64,000 nt of DNA from DATKMK01 sp035541895 (GCA_035541895.1 DATKMK010000011.1:91948-155947); one strand, 5' to 3'; shown: positions 16,817 through 25,545, numbered from the stretch's first letter. The notes: generated by a model not told the origin, from the sequence alone. Numbers and translations are program-made.

Positions 16817-16820
16817 CCAT

Positions 16821-16850
16821 ATTGAAAATGAATTTCAACTTCTGTATGGT
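16821..16850 (+). promoter_or_regulatory. Promoter with second Fur box, for bfd-bfr
   Basis: ATTGAAAATGAATTTCAAC (16821-16839) matches the first Fur box at 17 of 19 positions and is palindromic except for the last base. A TTGAAA -35 (16822-16827) lies inside it, with TATGGT as -10 (16845-16850) at 17-nt spacing. It begins 5 nt after the peroxidase stop and 63 nt before bfd. Confidence 0.72.
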
Positions 16851-16883
16851 GGGAACGGATGGATCAAAGGAGACTGCGTCATC

Positions 16884-17105
16884 ATGATTGTCTGTCACTG
16901 CGTTGGAGCTTCCGACCGAACGATTCGTGAGGTGATCCGCGCCGGGGCCACGACCGTCGCCGAGATTGCTCGGTGCACCGGCGCCGGGCGCTGCTGCGAA
17001 TCCTGCCGAGAGGAAATCGGCGAGATCTTGCTAACCGCGGGGGCTTCACGTACTGCCTGTCCGCGGCGAACGTCGACATCCATGGCCTGCGCGGAGGTAC
17101 CGTGA
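16884..17105 (+). CDS. bfd: Bacterioferritin-associated ferredoxin (Bfd)
   Basis: A 73-residue [2Fe-2S] protein of the BFD fold. Cluster ligands are visible as CHC near the N-terminus (MIVCHCVGAS) and the distal pair in GRCCESCREEIG. Bfd delivers electrons to bacterioferritin so that stored Fe(III) can be released as Fe(II). The last 20 residues (ASRTACPRRTSTSMACAEVP) are beyond the conserved fold and Thr/Cys-rich. AAGGAG lies about 12 nt before the ATG. It is followed directly by bfr with a 1-nt overlap and preceded by a Fur box, so it should be induced in iron limitation. Confidence 0.88.
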   Translation: MIVCHCVGASDRTIREVIRAGATTVAEIARCTGAGRCCESCREEIGEILLTAGASRTACPRRTSTSMACAEVP

Positions 17106-17575
17106 TGAAGGGCAACCCCAAGCTGATCGAGATGCTCAACGAGATCCTGACCGGCGAGCTGACCGGGATCAATCAGTATTTCGTTCACGCGAAGATGTGC
17201 GCCAACTGGGGGTACAAGCGACTCGCCGAGCGCGTCCGCAAGGAATCGGTCGACGAAATGAAACACGCGGACGAACTGATCGAGCGCATCCTCTACCTCG
17301 AAGGGGTGCCGAACGTGCAGCGACTCAGTAAGGTCCGCGTCGGCGAGACGGTGCCCGAGCAGTTCAAGCTCGATCACGCGCTCGAAGTGGAGGCGGTCGC
17401 GCGCCTGAACAAAGCGATCGAACTCGCCGTGGATGTCCACGACAACGGCACCCGCGAGCTGCTCGAGGATATTCTCGAATCGGAAGAATCCCACGTCGAT
17501 TGGCTCGAAGCGCAGTTCGATCTCATCAAGCAAGTCGGCGTTCAGAACTACCTCGCGCAGCAGATTCATGAGTGA
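17105..17575 (+). CDS. bfr: Bacterioferritin
   Basis: A 156-residue haem-containing ferritin. Ferroxidase ligands fit ILTGELTGINQYFVHAKM (first Glu and Tyr), ESVDEMKHADELIERIL (Glu and His, with the Met expected to ligate inter-subunit haem), EVEAVARLNKAIELAV (third Glu) and DILESEESHVDWLEAQ (Glu and His). The length is typical. It oxidises and stores iron as a 24-mer. The ATG overlaps the bfd stop (TGATG). Placing bfr with bfd under a Fur box suggests the pair manages iron release and storage with the upstream permease. Confidence 0.93.
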   Translation: MKGNPKLIEMLNEILTGELTGINQYFVHAKMCANWGYKRLAERVRKESVDEMKHADELIERILYLEGVPNVQRLSKVRVGETVPEQFKLDHALEVEAVARLNKAIELAVDVHDNGTRELLEDILESEESHVDWLEAQFDLIKQVGVQNYLAQQIHE

Positions 17576-17584
17576 CGCGACGGC

Positions 17585-18037
17585 GTGCCCGCCTTTGAAA
17601 TCGCTTCCCAACTAGCCGCTCCGCGCCAGCACGTGTGGGCGCACGCCTCGACGATGGCGGGGGTCAACGCGGAGTTGCGGCCGTTGATCCGGATGACGTA
17701 TCCGCGCGCGACCGACCGCCTGGATCCCGCGTCAGTTCCGCTGGGGCGGCCACTGTTTCGGAGCTGGGTACTGCTGCTCGGGATTCTCCCGATCGATCGT
17801 CACGATTTGACGCTGGTGTCGATCGATCCGCCGACCGGCTTTTACGAAGATTCGCGATCATGGTTGCAGCGGCGCTGGGTTCACATTCGTACGCTCGAAG
17901 AGACACCACACGGGTGCCGCGTTACCGACCGGCTCGACTTTACTCCGCGGTTGCCGGCCATGGGGCGCCTGCTATCGATTGCGATCCGAAGGATATTCGA
18001 ACATCGTCATGGCTACCTGCGACGACGGTTTGGCTGA
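17585..18037 (+). CDS. SRPBCC-like ligand-binding protein
   Basis: A 150-residue protein with FEIASQLAAPRQHVWAHAST at the N-terminus, the beta-helix-helix start of START/SRPBCC folds. A middle strand region is DRHDLTLVSIDPPTGFYEDS, and TPHGCRVTDRLDFTPRLP precedes a long C-terminal helix (LLSIAIRRIFEHRHGYLRRRF). These are features of a hydrophobic-ligand pocket. The ligand is unknown. The GTG start lies 9 nt after bfr, so it may be read through from the bfd-bfr promoter. Confidence 0.65.
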   Translation: MPAFEIASQLAAPRQHVWAHASTMAGVNAELRPLIRMTYPRATDRLDPASVPLGRPLFRSWVLLLGILPIDRHDLTLVSIDPPTGFYEDSRSWLQRRWVHIRTLEETPHGCRVTDRLDFTPRLPAMGRLLSIAIRRIFEHRHGYLRRRFG

Positions 18038-18055
18038 GTTCGGTGCGAGCCGCAC

Positions 18056-19354
18056 CTATGAGCCGCTTGCATGGGCGGCTGGGGTTGACTTCGACTGCGG
18101 CGGATTGCTGGCCGGCCGGACCAGTCGATGGGCGTGCGCCAGCGACTCGGCGATGTCGGCCTTGAATGCGTCGTTCAAGTTGTCGACTTGCACGGCCTCG
18201 CGAACACCGGCGCGCCACTCGTCTGGTTTGACCGAGCGCGCCGCCGCGCGCAACTGCCGGACCAAATGACCGTCGAGATCCGAAATTGCGCCGCGCAGCA
18301 ATTCGAGCGATGGCGCGAAGGCGCGGGGATCGGTGCCGCTCGCACTCTGGATCGCTTTGGCAGCGCGGATCAGCGAGCTGAACAAGCGAGTGATCTCCGA
18401 CGGCTCGATCCCAACCTCGCGGGCGAGGACCTTGACGCGATCGAGCACGCGTTGCTCTTGCGCCGGATCTTCGATGGGCAATCCCTGCGCGACCTTGGTG
18501 GCGGCAACCATGGGCATCATGCGGCAGCGCAGCTCGATGTCGCTGAGCACCGCTTCGCGGTCCGCGGCCGCCGCCGCAAACATCGGACTGCCGAGCCACC
18601 GCTGGCGCAGCGCCCGCAGCCAGCCGTCGCGTTCGCGCTCGCGCAGCCAGCGGTCGACCCACTTCGCAAGCTGCGGCGCATCCGGCCGAATCCAGATCGC
18701 CTTGCGGTCGCGGCTGAATGGCCCGACGGTGCTGAACTCCTTGCGTTGCCACGCGCGGGCCTCCAGATCGTCGGTGAGCGCGGCGTCGGCGGCGCCGCGC
18801 AAGACCCGGTCGGGCAACGAGCGATTGTCCGCGACCGGCTCGATGGTCGCGTGCACGAACAGCTTGCGCGCGAGCTGTTCGAGATAGCCGCCACGATTGA
18901 CGGCGATGCGCACCCCCTGCCGATCGAGTGCTTGGCGGTCGGGAAAGCGTGTCCGATCTTCACTCCGAATCAGCGCCACGGCGCCGCTGAGCGCATACGG
19001 ACGCGAGTAGCGGCCGATCAACGCTCGTTCCGGCCGAATACTGACCCCGGACATCACCAGATCGACGCGGTCGTTCTCGAAGCTGCTCGCGAGATCCGGC
19101 CACTGCACGCGCACCTGCTGCAGCCGTGCGCCGAGATCGTGCGCCAGGCGCGTGGCGAGGTCGATGTCGAATCCCGCTAACGTGTCCGCCTGCGTCACGC
19201 TGAATGGTGCGTAGTCGCCGGTGGTGCCGACGCGCAGCATACCTCCGCGCTGAAGCGCGGCGACGTCGAACGCGTGTCCGGTGCCGACGCGCACGAGCAC
19301 CCAGACCGCTGCTACCAGCCACCTCACACTCCGTCTCACTCGATTTGCCCGCAT
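18056..19354 (-). CDS. Exported cyclohexadienyl dehydratase-chorismate mutase fusion
   Basis: A 432-residue protein. A signal peptide (SVRWLVAAVWVLVRVGTGHA) is followed by a periplasmic binding-protein fold (about 30-255) with GMLRVGTTGDYAPFSV, GFDIDLATRLAHDLG and PERALIGRYSRPY, which resembles the PheC-type cyclohexadienyl (prephenate/arogenate) dehydratase branch of that family. An all-helical C-terminal domain (DREAVLSDIELRCRMMPMVA, KVAQGLPIEDPAQEQRVLDR) resembles the secreted AroQ-gamma chorismate mutase. Together they would turn chorismate into phenylpyruvate outside the cytoplasm. The ATG at 19354 has GAGGAG 4 nt upstream. The dehydratase assignment is by resemblance; an amino-acid-binding domain is the alternative. 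Confidence 0.8.
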   Translation of the reverse strand: MRANRVRRSVRWLVAAVWVLVRVGTGHAFDVAALQRGGMLRVGTTGDYAPFSVTQADTLAGFDIDLATRLAHDLGARLQQVRVQWPDLASSFENDRVDLVMSGVSIRPERALIGRYSRPYALSGAVALIRSEDRTRFPDRQALDRQGVRIAVNRGGYLEQLARKLFVHATIEPVADNRSLPDRVLRGAADAALTDDLEARAWQRKEFSTVGPFSRDRKAIWIRPDAPQLAKWVDRWLRERERDGWLRALRQRWLGSPMFAAAAADREAVLSDIELRCRMMPMVAATKVAQGLPIEDPAQEQRVLDRVKVLAREVGIEPSEITRLFSSLIRAAKAIQSASGTDPRAFAPSLELLRGAISDLDGHLVRQLRAAARSVKPDEWRAGVREAVQVDNLNDAFKADIAESLAHAHRLVRPASNPPQSKSTPAAHASGS

Positions 19355-19447
19355 GGATCTCCTCGCGCCACCTCGCGCGTTCATCGATCACCGCGCTCCA
19401 GTTGACAGCTCTACAGGCGGCAGGCAAGAAACGCGAGCAGGAATCGC

Positions 19448-19909
19448 ATGGCCACCCTCAGTGCCACAGAGTTCTCCCGCGCCGTCACCCTGCTCGCCGA
19501 CCAACTCGGCGTGCAGCGTCTGCGCGATCGTCTGGTTCGCCTCAACGGATTGGTGACACGCCGCGGGGCGCCGTCGGCGGGGGCTCTTGCCGATCAGCTC
19601 TACATGCTCACCGGCGGCCTGCGCCGGCAGGTCGCGGCGACGTTCGCGTTTCAAGCGATCTGGAGCGAAACCCTGAATGCGAAGCTCGGCGGCGAAGACG
19701 GCGAAAAAAAGCTCGAGCAGCTCGCCGAGGCGATCAACGCCTGCCTCGACTCCCGCGAAGAGATTCTGCCGGATAAAGCCGCCGAACTCGACGCGGCCTT
19801 GAGCGCATACGAGCAAGCGCTCGCGGTAGCGGTGGGAGCCGAAATCGCGCGGTTGGACATGCTGTTGAAGGCGGTGCCGGCGGTCGCCGCGAAGCTGCGC
19901 GCGGCGTAG
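19448..19909 (+). CDS. Helical protein of unknown function
   Basis: A 153-residue, Ala/Leu-rich protein predicted to be almost entirely helical, with no signal peptide, membrane helix or cysteine cluster. It contains FSRAVTLLADQLGVQRLRDR at the N-terminus and an acidic middle (EDGEKKLEQLAEAINACLDS). No family recognised. It stands between the divergent dehydratase-mutase gene and murE, 37 nt before murE and on the same strand, so it may share its promoter. Codon use resembles the neighbours. Confidence 0.6.
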   Translation: MATLSATEFSRAVTLLADQLGVQRLRDRLVRLNGLVTRRGAPSAGALADQLYMLTGGLRRQVAATFAFQAIWSETLNAKLGGEDGEKKLEQLAEAINACLDSREEILPDKAAELDAALSAYEQALAVAVGAEIARLDMLLKAVPAVAAKLRAA

Positions 19910-19946
19910 ACGCGCGGCGATTCAATCCTGCCCCGATCGGGCGCCG

Positions 19947-21446
19947 ATGCAACTCGCCGCGCTCTTGACCGATACCGAGGTGCTCTCGCACTCGGGTTCG
20001 CTCGACGTTGAGGTCCAAACCATCGTCGCTGACTCGCGTCAGGTGGCGCGCGGGGACGCGTTCGTGTGTCTTCCCGGCTACCGTACCGAAGGCGGCGAGA
20101 CGCGCGCCGATCGCCACGACTTCATCCCCGAGGCGGTGAAACAGGGGGCGCGGGCGTTGGTGGTGAGCCGCGTCGTCGAACCGATCCCGGGCGTGACGAT
20201 CGTGCGGGTCGCCGATTGTTGGTCGACGATCGCGGCGATGGCCTGTCGGTACTTCGATCACCCGTCGTTGGCGCTGCGAATGATCGGCGTCACCGGCACC
20301 TCGGGAAAAACTTCGACCACCTACTTCATCGAATCGGTGCTGGCGGCGGCCGGCTACCGCACCGGTCGGCTCGGCACCGTCGAGTATCACCTCGGCAAGG
20401 AGATTCTGCCGGCGGCCCAGACCACGCCGGAGGCGCCGGAATTGCAAAGACTGTTGCGCCGTGCGGTCGACCGACGAGTCGAGGCGGTGGCCATGGAAGT
20501 GTCGTCCCACGCGCTGGAATTGCGCCGCGTCGCCGGCGTGGCCTTTGATGTCGCGGTATTCACCAATCTCAGCCACGATCATCTCAACTTCCACCCGGAC
20601 ATGCACCACTACTTGCGGGCCAAAGGTCGTTTGTTCGAAGAGCTGGAAAGCGGCGGGAAATCCGCAACCGCGGTGGTGAACGTCGACGATCCCGCCAGCG
20701 CGCACATCATCGGCGTCAATCGCGGGCGGTTGTTGACCTACGGGACGCAGCCGCACGCGCAGGTGCGGGCCGAACACGTCGCGATGACGCTGCACGGCGT
20801 GCAGTTCGCCGCGGTCACGCCCGCGGGGCCGCTCGACGTGCAACTGCGACATCTCGGCGACTACAGCGTTTACAATGCGCTGGCGGCGGTCGGTAGCGGT
20901 CTCGCACTCGGAGTTCCGCTCGACCAGATCCGATCCGGCCTGGCGGCCGCCCCGACGGTGCCCGGGCGCTTCGAGTTGATCGACTGCGGCCAGGACTTCT
21001 GCGTTGTCGTCGACTACGCGCACAAGCCCGACGCGTTGGAGCGGTTGCTCGTCAGCGCGCGCCGACTGACACCGCGTCGCGTGATCACGGTGTTCGGCTG
21101 CGGCGGCGATCGCGACCGCGGCAAACGACCGGTGATGGGACGCATCGCCGCGCGTCTGAGCGACCTCGTGATCGTCACATCGGACAACCCTCGCACGGAA
21201 GATCCGGAGGCGATCATTGCCGAGATCGTCAACGGTGTGGCCGACGCGCGCGAGTCGCCGGATCGGGTTCGGACCGAACCCGACCGCGCGCGCGCCATCG
21301 CGCTCGCGATTACCGCGGCGCATCCGGGCGATCTGGTCGTGATCGCCGGCAAGGGGCATGAGACGTATCAGTTGTTCGCCGGTCGCCGGATTGACTTTGA
21401 CGATCGCGAGGTCGCGCGGGACGCGCTTCGGCAACACGCGAGCTGA
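19947..21446 (+). CDS. murE: UDP-MurNAc-tripeptide synthetase MurE
   Basis: A 499-residue cytoplasmic Mur ligase that adds the third amino acid to UDP-MurNAc-L-Ala-D-Glu. The ATP loop is GVTGTSGKTSTTYF. The central domain has VSSHALELRRVAGVAFDVAV and FTNLSHDHLNFHPDMHHY, including the lysine-region metal site. The C-terminal domain has DYAHKPDALERLL and the DNPR motif (SDNPRTEDPEAI), which marks specificity for meso-diaminopimelate. It is encoded away from the usual dcw cluster. It is convergent with the GAF/coiled-coil gene, with 5 nt between stops. Confidence 0.94.
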   Translation: MQLAALLTDTEVLSHSGSLDVEVQTIVADSRQVARGDAFVCLPGYRTEGGETRADRHDFIPEAVKQGARALVVSRVVEPIPGVTIVRVADCWSTIAAMACRYFDHPSLALRMIGVTGTSGKTSTTYFIESVLAAAGYRTGRLGTVEYHLGKEILPAAQTTPEAPELQRLLRRAVDRRVEAVAMEVSSHALELRRVAGVAFDVAVFTNLSHDHLNFHPDMHHYLRAKGRLFEELESGGKSATAVVNVDDPASAHIIGVNRGRLLTYGTQPHAQVRAEHVAMTLHGVQFAAVTPAGPLDVQLRHLGDYSVYNALAAVGSGLALGVPLDQIRSGLAAAPTVPGRFELIDCGQDFCVVVDYAHKPDALERLLVSARRLTPRRVITVFGCGGDRDRGKRPVMGRIAARLSDLVIVTSDNPRTEDPEAIIAEIVNGVADARESPDRVRTEPDRARAIALAITAAHPGDLVVIAGKGHETYQLFAGRRIDFDDREVARDALRQHAS

Positions 21447-21451
21447 GAATG

Positions 21452-24400
21452 TCAGCCGACCCAGCCGTCGCTGGCGAGCGTTTCGGCGGGGCGCACACGC
21501 GCCCTGACGGGGCCTTCCGCGGCGGGCGCATTGGTGGCCGGGAGCATTGGCGTCAGCGCCTCGATCAACGTCGGGCCGCCGAAGGTTCCCTTGTTCACCA
21601 GCGTTCGGGCACCGCCGACCAAGAAGGTCGCATCGCGGGCCGTCGGCTCGCGATCGAGCAAGAAGACGATCGGAAGCGGGGCCGCTCCGTTGGCCGCCCG
21701 TAAGCCCGCGATGGTGCGGAACACGTCGTTGCACGCCGGCGAGACGTGGAGAACCACCGCGTCGGGACGCACACTGGGGAGCAGATCCAGCGCCTGTTTA
21801 CCATCCAGCATGACGGCTGCGGACAGACCCGCACCGGTGAGTTGCTCTCGTACGGTCGCCACGATGTCGATGTCGGTGCTCATTGCCAGTACCCGTTTCG
21901 CCCGCGGCTTCAGCCGTGCGAGCGCGTCGAGCAGCCGCTGCGGCTCGCTCGGCCACAGCACGCAATCGGCCGGGCCGAAGTAGAAGCCGTTCGCGTCGTT
22001 CAGTTTCGCATACAGCAGCAGCGGCACGGAAGACGTTGCAGCCTGGCTGCGCAGGTGCCGAACGAGTTGCCAGCCGTTGGTGCCCGCGAGCACGTTGATC
22101 GCAACGGCGCCGAGCGATTCGCCAACCAATTGGTCGACCGCGGCCTCCGTCGGTTCGCATGCTACCGCATCGAATCCCGCGTGGGTGAGTTCGGTGACCA
22201 TCGCCGGGCCGAGTTCCCCGTCGACCACAGCGACCGTGTTGCTCACGGTCTCAACAGGTTCGACGCGATCGGCGGCCAAATCCGCGGCTGAATCGTCGAC
22301 CCCGGGAATGACGTGGCGTTCGATTTCGAGCGCCGGCTCGCCGTCATCCGCCGCAAGCGCTTCGGCCAGCCGCAGGTGCTCGCTGCGCGACTGCGCGATC
22401 TCATGCTCCAATTCTTCGCTGCGGTTTTGCAGCGCCGTCCGCTCGCTCTCCCACTCCGCGGTGAGCCGGACGATCTCCTCGCGATGCGTTCCGCGCTCAC
22501 GTTCCGCGCTGGCGAGTTGCTCGTTGAGTTGGGCGCGCAACGCGGCCAGGTCGTCTTCGTACTTGGTGAGACGTTGCGCCGCGCCGCTCAGTTCGGTGCG
22601 GGTCGATTCGCTCTCGCGGCGCTGGCGCGACAACGTGTCGGCCGCACTCTCCAGTTCGGCGCGCAGCGTCGCGAGGTCCTGCTGCAGCCCGACCACGGTC
22701 TCGGCGGATGCGGCGTGCTCGGCGGCAGTGGATTGGCGTTCGCGCCGCGCCGCCTCCAAGGCGGTCTGCGCATCGGCCAGTTGGCGACGAAGTTCGGCGG
22801 CGTCGCGTTCGTAGCGTGTCGCGGTCTGCGTCAGTTCGAGCTGCGTGGCTGCCTGGGTCGCCGCGGTCGTTGCCAGCTCCTTTTCGATCGCTTGCAGACG
22901 AGCGGCATGATCGGCCAGCGCCTGTTCGGCTTGCTTGCGCGCGGCCTCGGCGGCGTCACGCTCCTTCTTGAGCCGCTTCGCTTGTGACGAAGTCTCACCA
23001 ACAACGGACTGGTGTTGGGTTTGGGCGGTATCGAGTTGCGCTTGAAGCGCCGCGATCTGCCGGTCGCGAGTTTTGAGATCGTCATCCCACCGCGCGACGC
23101 CTTGCTGGTGTTCGGCGCGCAGGTTGCCATAGAGCGTGCTGAGCTGATCGCGCTCGGCCTGCACCGCCACCGCCGCGGTTTCGAGCGCGGTGTAGCGATG
23201 CTCCAGTTCGCGGTGCTGCCCCCGCAAGGTTTCGAGGGCTTGCTCTGCGGTTCGCAGTTGGCGACTGGTTTGGTCCACGGATCGACCGTGCGACTGTTCG
23301 AGCGTGGCGAGCGCGTCGGCGAGGCGTGTCCGCTCGGTTGCGATGGCCTCGGCTTGGGCGCGGGCCTGGGCGAGATTGGCGGTCCAGGCGAGTTCTCGCT
23401 CGCGCCAGTGTTCGAGTTCCGCGACGAGTTGTTCGCGTTCTTGTTGCGCGGTCGACGCGTCTGCGGCGTGCTCCGCGCGGATGCGAGTGAGTTGCTCTTC
23501 GAGCTGGGCCAAGCGCTGGGCGCCGGCGCTCGCGTTTGCGGTCCCCGCGTCGCGCTCGGCACGCATGACCGCGAGCGTGGCGCGAAGGTCGTCGGCAGCG
23601 GCGGCCGCGTGAGCCAGCTCGCGTCGGAGGGCGTCGCGCTCACTGCTCAGGGCCGCCGTCTGCTCGGCGAGCTGCTGGCGCAACCGCGCCGCGGTGTGGT
23701 CGGCGTCGGTTGCGTGTTGCGATGCGGCGTCCGCAGCGGCGCGCAGCTCGGTGAGTTCTGCGGCCAGCGCGGCACGCGCCGCAGCGGTCTCGTGCACCTG
23801 GGATTCGAGCGTCGCCGCGCGCTCTTGAACCGTGCCGAGTTGGTCGCGCAGTCGATCGTGGGCCGCCTGCAGCGCTTCGCTGGCCTTCCGTAAACGTGCG
23901 TGATCGGAGTCCAATTCCTCGATGCGCTGTCGCAGCACGGCGATGGTCGCGGCGTCGCGCTCGCGCTCGCCACTGTGGATGCGCGCCTGTTCGGCATGCT
24001 GCCGCTGCGCGGTATCGCTGGCGACCACCAAGTCGGCATGCGTGCGCTGAAGTTCCGCCAAACGGAGGGTGGTGCGTTCCAGTTCGGCGGTCGCCTTGGT
24101 GAGCGCCTCGTTGAGTCGCGTCGCTTCCGCGCTGCGCATATCGAGCGCATCGCGGGTGTCGGAGAGGGTGGCGAGCTCGGCGCGGATCTGCGCCAGTTGG
24201 GTCGCAAAGCGGTCGCGCTCCTCAACCGCCTCCGCCAACTTGGCACCGAGGGCGGCCACTTCGGCACGCTCGACTTGGAGCGTTTCGCTGGCGGCGCGCC
24301 GGGTTTCCGCTAGTTCCTTCGCGTGCTGCCACAGGGCTTCGTCGAACGCGGTGCGCAGCCGAGCGATCTCTTGCGCGTCGGCCGCGTGCTGTCGCTCCGC

Positions 24401-25144
24401 GTTTGCGTCGGTGGGATGGGTCGCGGCCTCAGGTGCTCCCGCAGTCACTCGACCGGCCACGACCGAGGACGATTCAGCCGAGCGCGGCAACTCCGCGAAG
24501 GCGAGTCCGCAGACCTTCAGCGCTTGACCAACGGCCTGTAGTTGAGTGTCGCCGAACGCGTGTGGTTTGTCGGCGAACAGCACCAGCACACCGACGGGCG
24601 TGAAGCCGTGGAAGAACGGCAGACTTGCGATCGTCAGTCGGCGCGGGCTCACTTCGACCAACGGGCGGGGGACAAAGGGGTTTTGGTGCGCGGCCTCGAT
24701 CACGCTGATGCGACGGTTCGCCAATCCGCGCAGCGGAATTTCCCAGCCCGGGACCCCGGGCCCGCCGCCGAGTGCCTCGCAGGCGTCGTCGGACAGGCCG
24801 ATGGCCGCAACGAGGACCAGACGGTCGCGCCGTTTGTCGTAAGCCAGAAAAGCCGCGGCGACTGCTCCCACGGCGGTGTGCATCAATTGGATCGCTTGCG
24901 TCGCGAAGGCATCGCGGGGTACGCGCTCGCCGTACATATCGAGCAGCTTTTGGCGCAGCGAGTCGATGGCGATTCCCGCGCCTCGCGTTGCGACCGTTCG
25001 CTTGGGCGGCGGGCGCTCCGTGTCGGTGCTGTTTGGTGGAGACTCTCGTTGCGGCGGTGCAGGAGTTGGCGCAGCGGAGACCGTTGCTTCCGAGTCTTTG
25101 GCCGGACTCTTCTTGTCGCGAGCCAGCCGCAGTCGCCAGGCCAT
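21452..25144 (-). CDS. GAF domain, giant coiled coil and two receiver-like domains
   Basis: A 1230-residue cytoplasmic protein. The N-terminal 60 residues are low-complexity. A GAF-like domain follows (about 60-225; FATQAIQLMHTAVGAVAAAF, GFTPVGVLVLFADKP), then about 690 residues of heptad-rich coiled coil, then two receiver folds (about 965-1075 and 1085-1205). Both receivers lack the phospho-acceptor Asp: the strand-3 ends read AINV (Asn) and VLHVS (His). They would be pseudo-receivers for protein contacts. The ATG at 25144 overlaps the stop of the PilZ-like gene by one nucleotide, so the two are coupled. It may be a polar or motility scaffold; no direct evidence. Confidence 0.8.
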   Translation of the reverse strand: MAWRLRLARDKKSPAKDSEATVSAAPTPAPPQRESPPNSTDTERPPPKRTVATRGAGIAIDSLRQKLLDMYGERVPRDAFATQAIQLMHTAVGAVAAAFLAYDKRRDRLVLVAAIGLSDDACEALGGGPGVPGWEIPLRGLANRRISVIEAAHQNPFVPRPLVEVSPRRLTIASLPFFHGFTPVGVLVLFADKPHAFGDTQLQAVGQALKVCGLAFAELPRSAESSSVVAGRVTAGAPEAATHPTDANAERQHAADAQEIARLRTAFDEALWQHAKELAETRRAASETLQVERAEVAALGAKLAEAVEERDRFATQLAQIRAELATLSDTRDALDMRSAEATRLNEALTKATAELERTTLRLAELQRTHADLVVASDTAQRQHAEQARIHSGERERDAATIAVLRQRIEELDSDHARLRKASEALQAAHDRLRDQLGTVQERAATLESQVHETAAARAALAAELTELRAAADAASQHATDADHTAARLRQQLAEQTAALSSERDALRRELAHAAAAADDLRATLAVMRAERDAGTANASAGAQRLAQLEEQLTRIRAEHAADASTAQQEREQLVAELEHWRERELAWTANLAQARAQAEAIATERTRLADALATLEQSHGRSVDQTSRQLRTAEQALETLRGQHRELEHRYTALETAAVAVQAERDQLSTLYGNLRAEHQQGVARWDDDLKTRDRQIAALQAQLDTAQTQHQSVVGETSSQAKRLKKERDAAEAARKQAEQALADHAARLQAIEKELATTAATQAATQLELTQTATRYERDAAELRRQLADAQTALEAARRERQSTAAEHAASAETVVGLQQDLATLRAELESAADTLSRQRRESESTRTELSGAAQRLTKYEDDLAALRAQLNEQLASAERERGTHREEIVRLTAEWESERTALQNRSEELEHEIAQSRSEHLRLAEALAADDGEPALEIERHVIPGVDDSAADLAADRVEPVETVSNTVAVVDGELGPAMVTELTHAGFDAVACEPTEAAVDQLVGESLGAVAINVLAGTNGWQLVRHLRSQAATSSVPLLLYAKLNDANGFYFGPADCVLWPSEPQRLLDALARLKPRAKRVLAMSTDIDIVATVREQLTGAGLSAAVMLDGKQALDLLPSVRPDAVVLHVSPACNDVFRTIAGLRAANGAAPLPIVFLLDREPTARDATFLVGGARTLVNKGTFGGPTLIEALTPMLPATNAPAAEGPVRARVRPAETLASDGWVG

Positions 25145-25545
25145 TACGCGGCTCCGTGGTACGCTGCGACGATGGTCGACCAATCCGGCGTGCCGGTTGC
25201 GTCGATGATGAGGTCGAGCAGATCGCCGCCGGCGCTCGACGGATCAGACCACACAAGTTGGGCGGTAAGACTGATCGAGTGATGCCCGATGTGGGCGGTC
25301 AGCCTCAACGGGCGCCCTTCGTTGCCGTGTTGCAGCAAATCGGAAGGGTTGAGCAGCGCCGCTTGATCGACCGTCAGCACCGCGAGCCCCGTTCCGGAAA
25401 GGGACGACACGCTGACAGGGACTGGGCCACGAGGACAAAGGTCGGCATCATCCAAGCACAATTGGAAAGTCGGTTTGGCTGCGCTCTCCGGACGCTCGGG
25501 CACCTGCGCTCCTATCGTCCGGGGTGGTTGGCTCGCAAGACGCAT
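25144..25545 (-). CDS. PilZ-like domain protein
   Basis: A 133-residue protein with a beta-rich core: VPVSVSSLSGTGLAVLTVDQ (a D/N-x-S-x-x-G-like motif), LLNPSDLLQHGNEGRPLRLT, and LTAQLVWSDPSSAGGDLLDL. This recalls PilZ domains, but the N-terminal RxxxR needed for c-di-GMP binding is not evident, so it may be a non-binding PilZ-like module. It is followed, with a 1-nt overlap, by the giant coiled-coil protein and is probably its partner. An ATG at 25545 is used; no clear ribosome site was seen. Confidence 0.6.
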   Translation of the reverse strand: MRLASQPPRTIGAQVPERPESAAKPTFQLCLDDADLCPRGPVPVSVSSLSGTGLAVLTVDQAALLNPSDLLQHGNEGRPLRLTAHIGHHSISLTAQLVWSDPSSAGGDLLDLIIDATGTPDWSTIVAAYHGAA

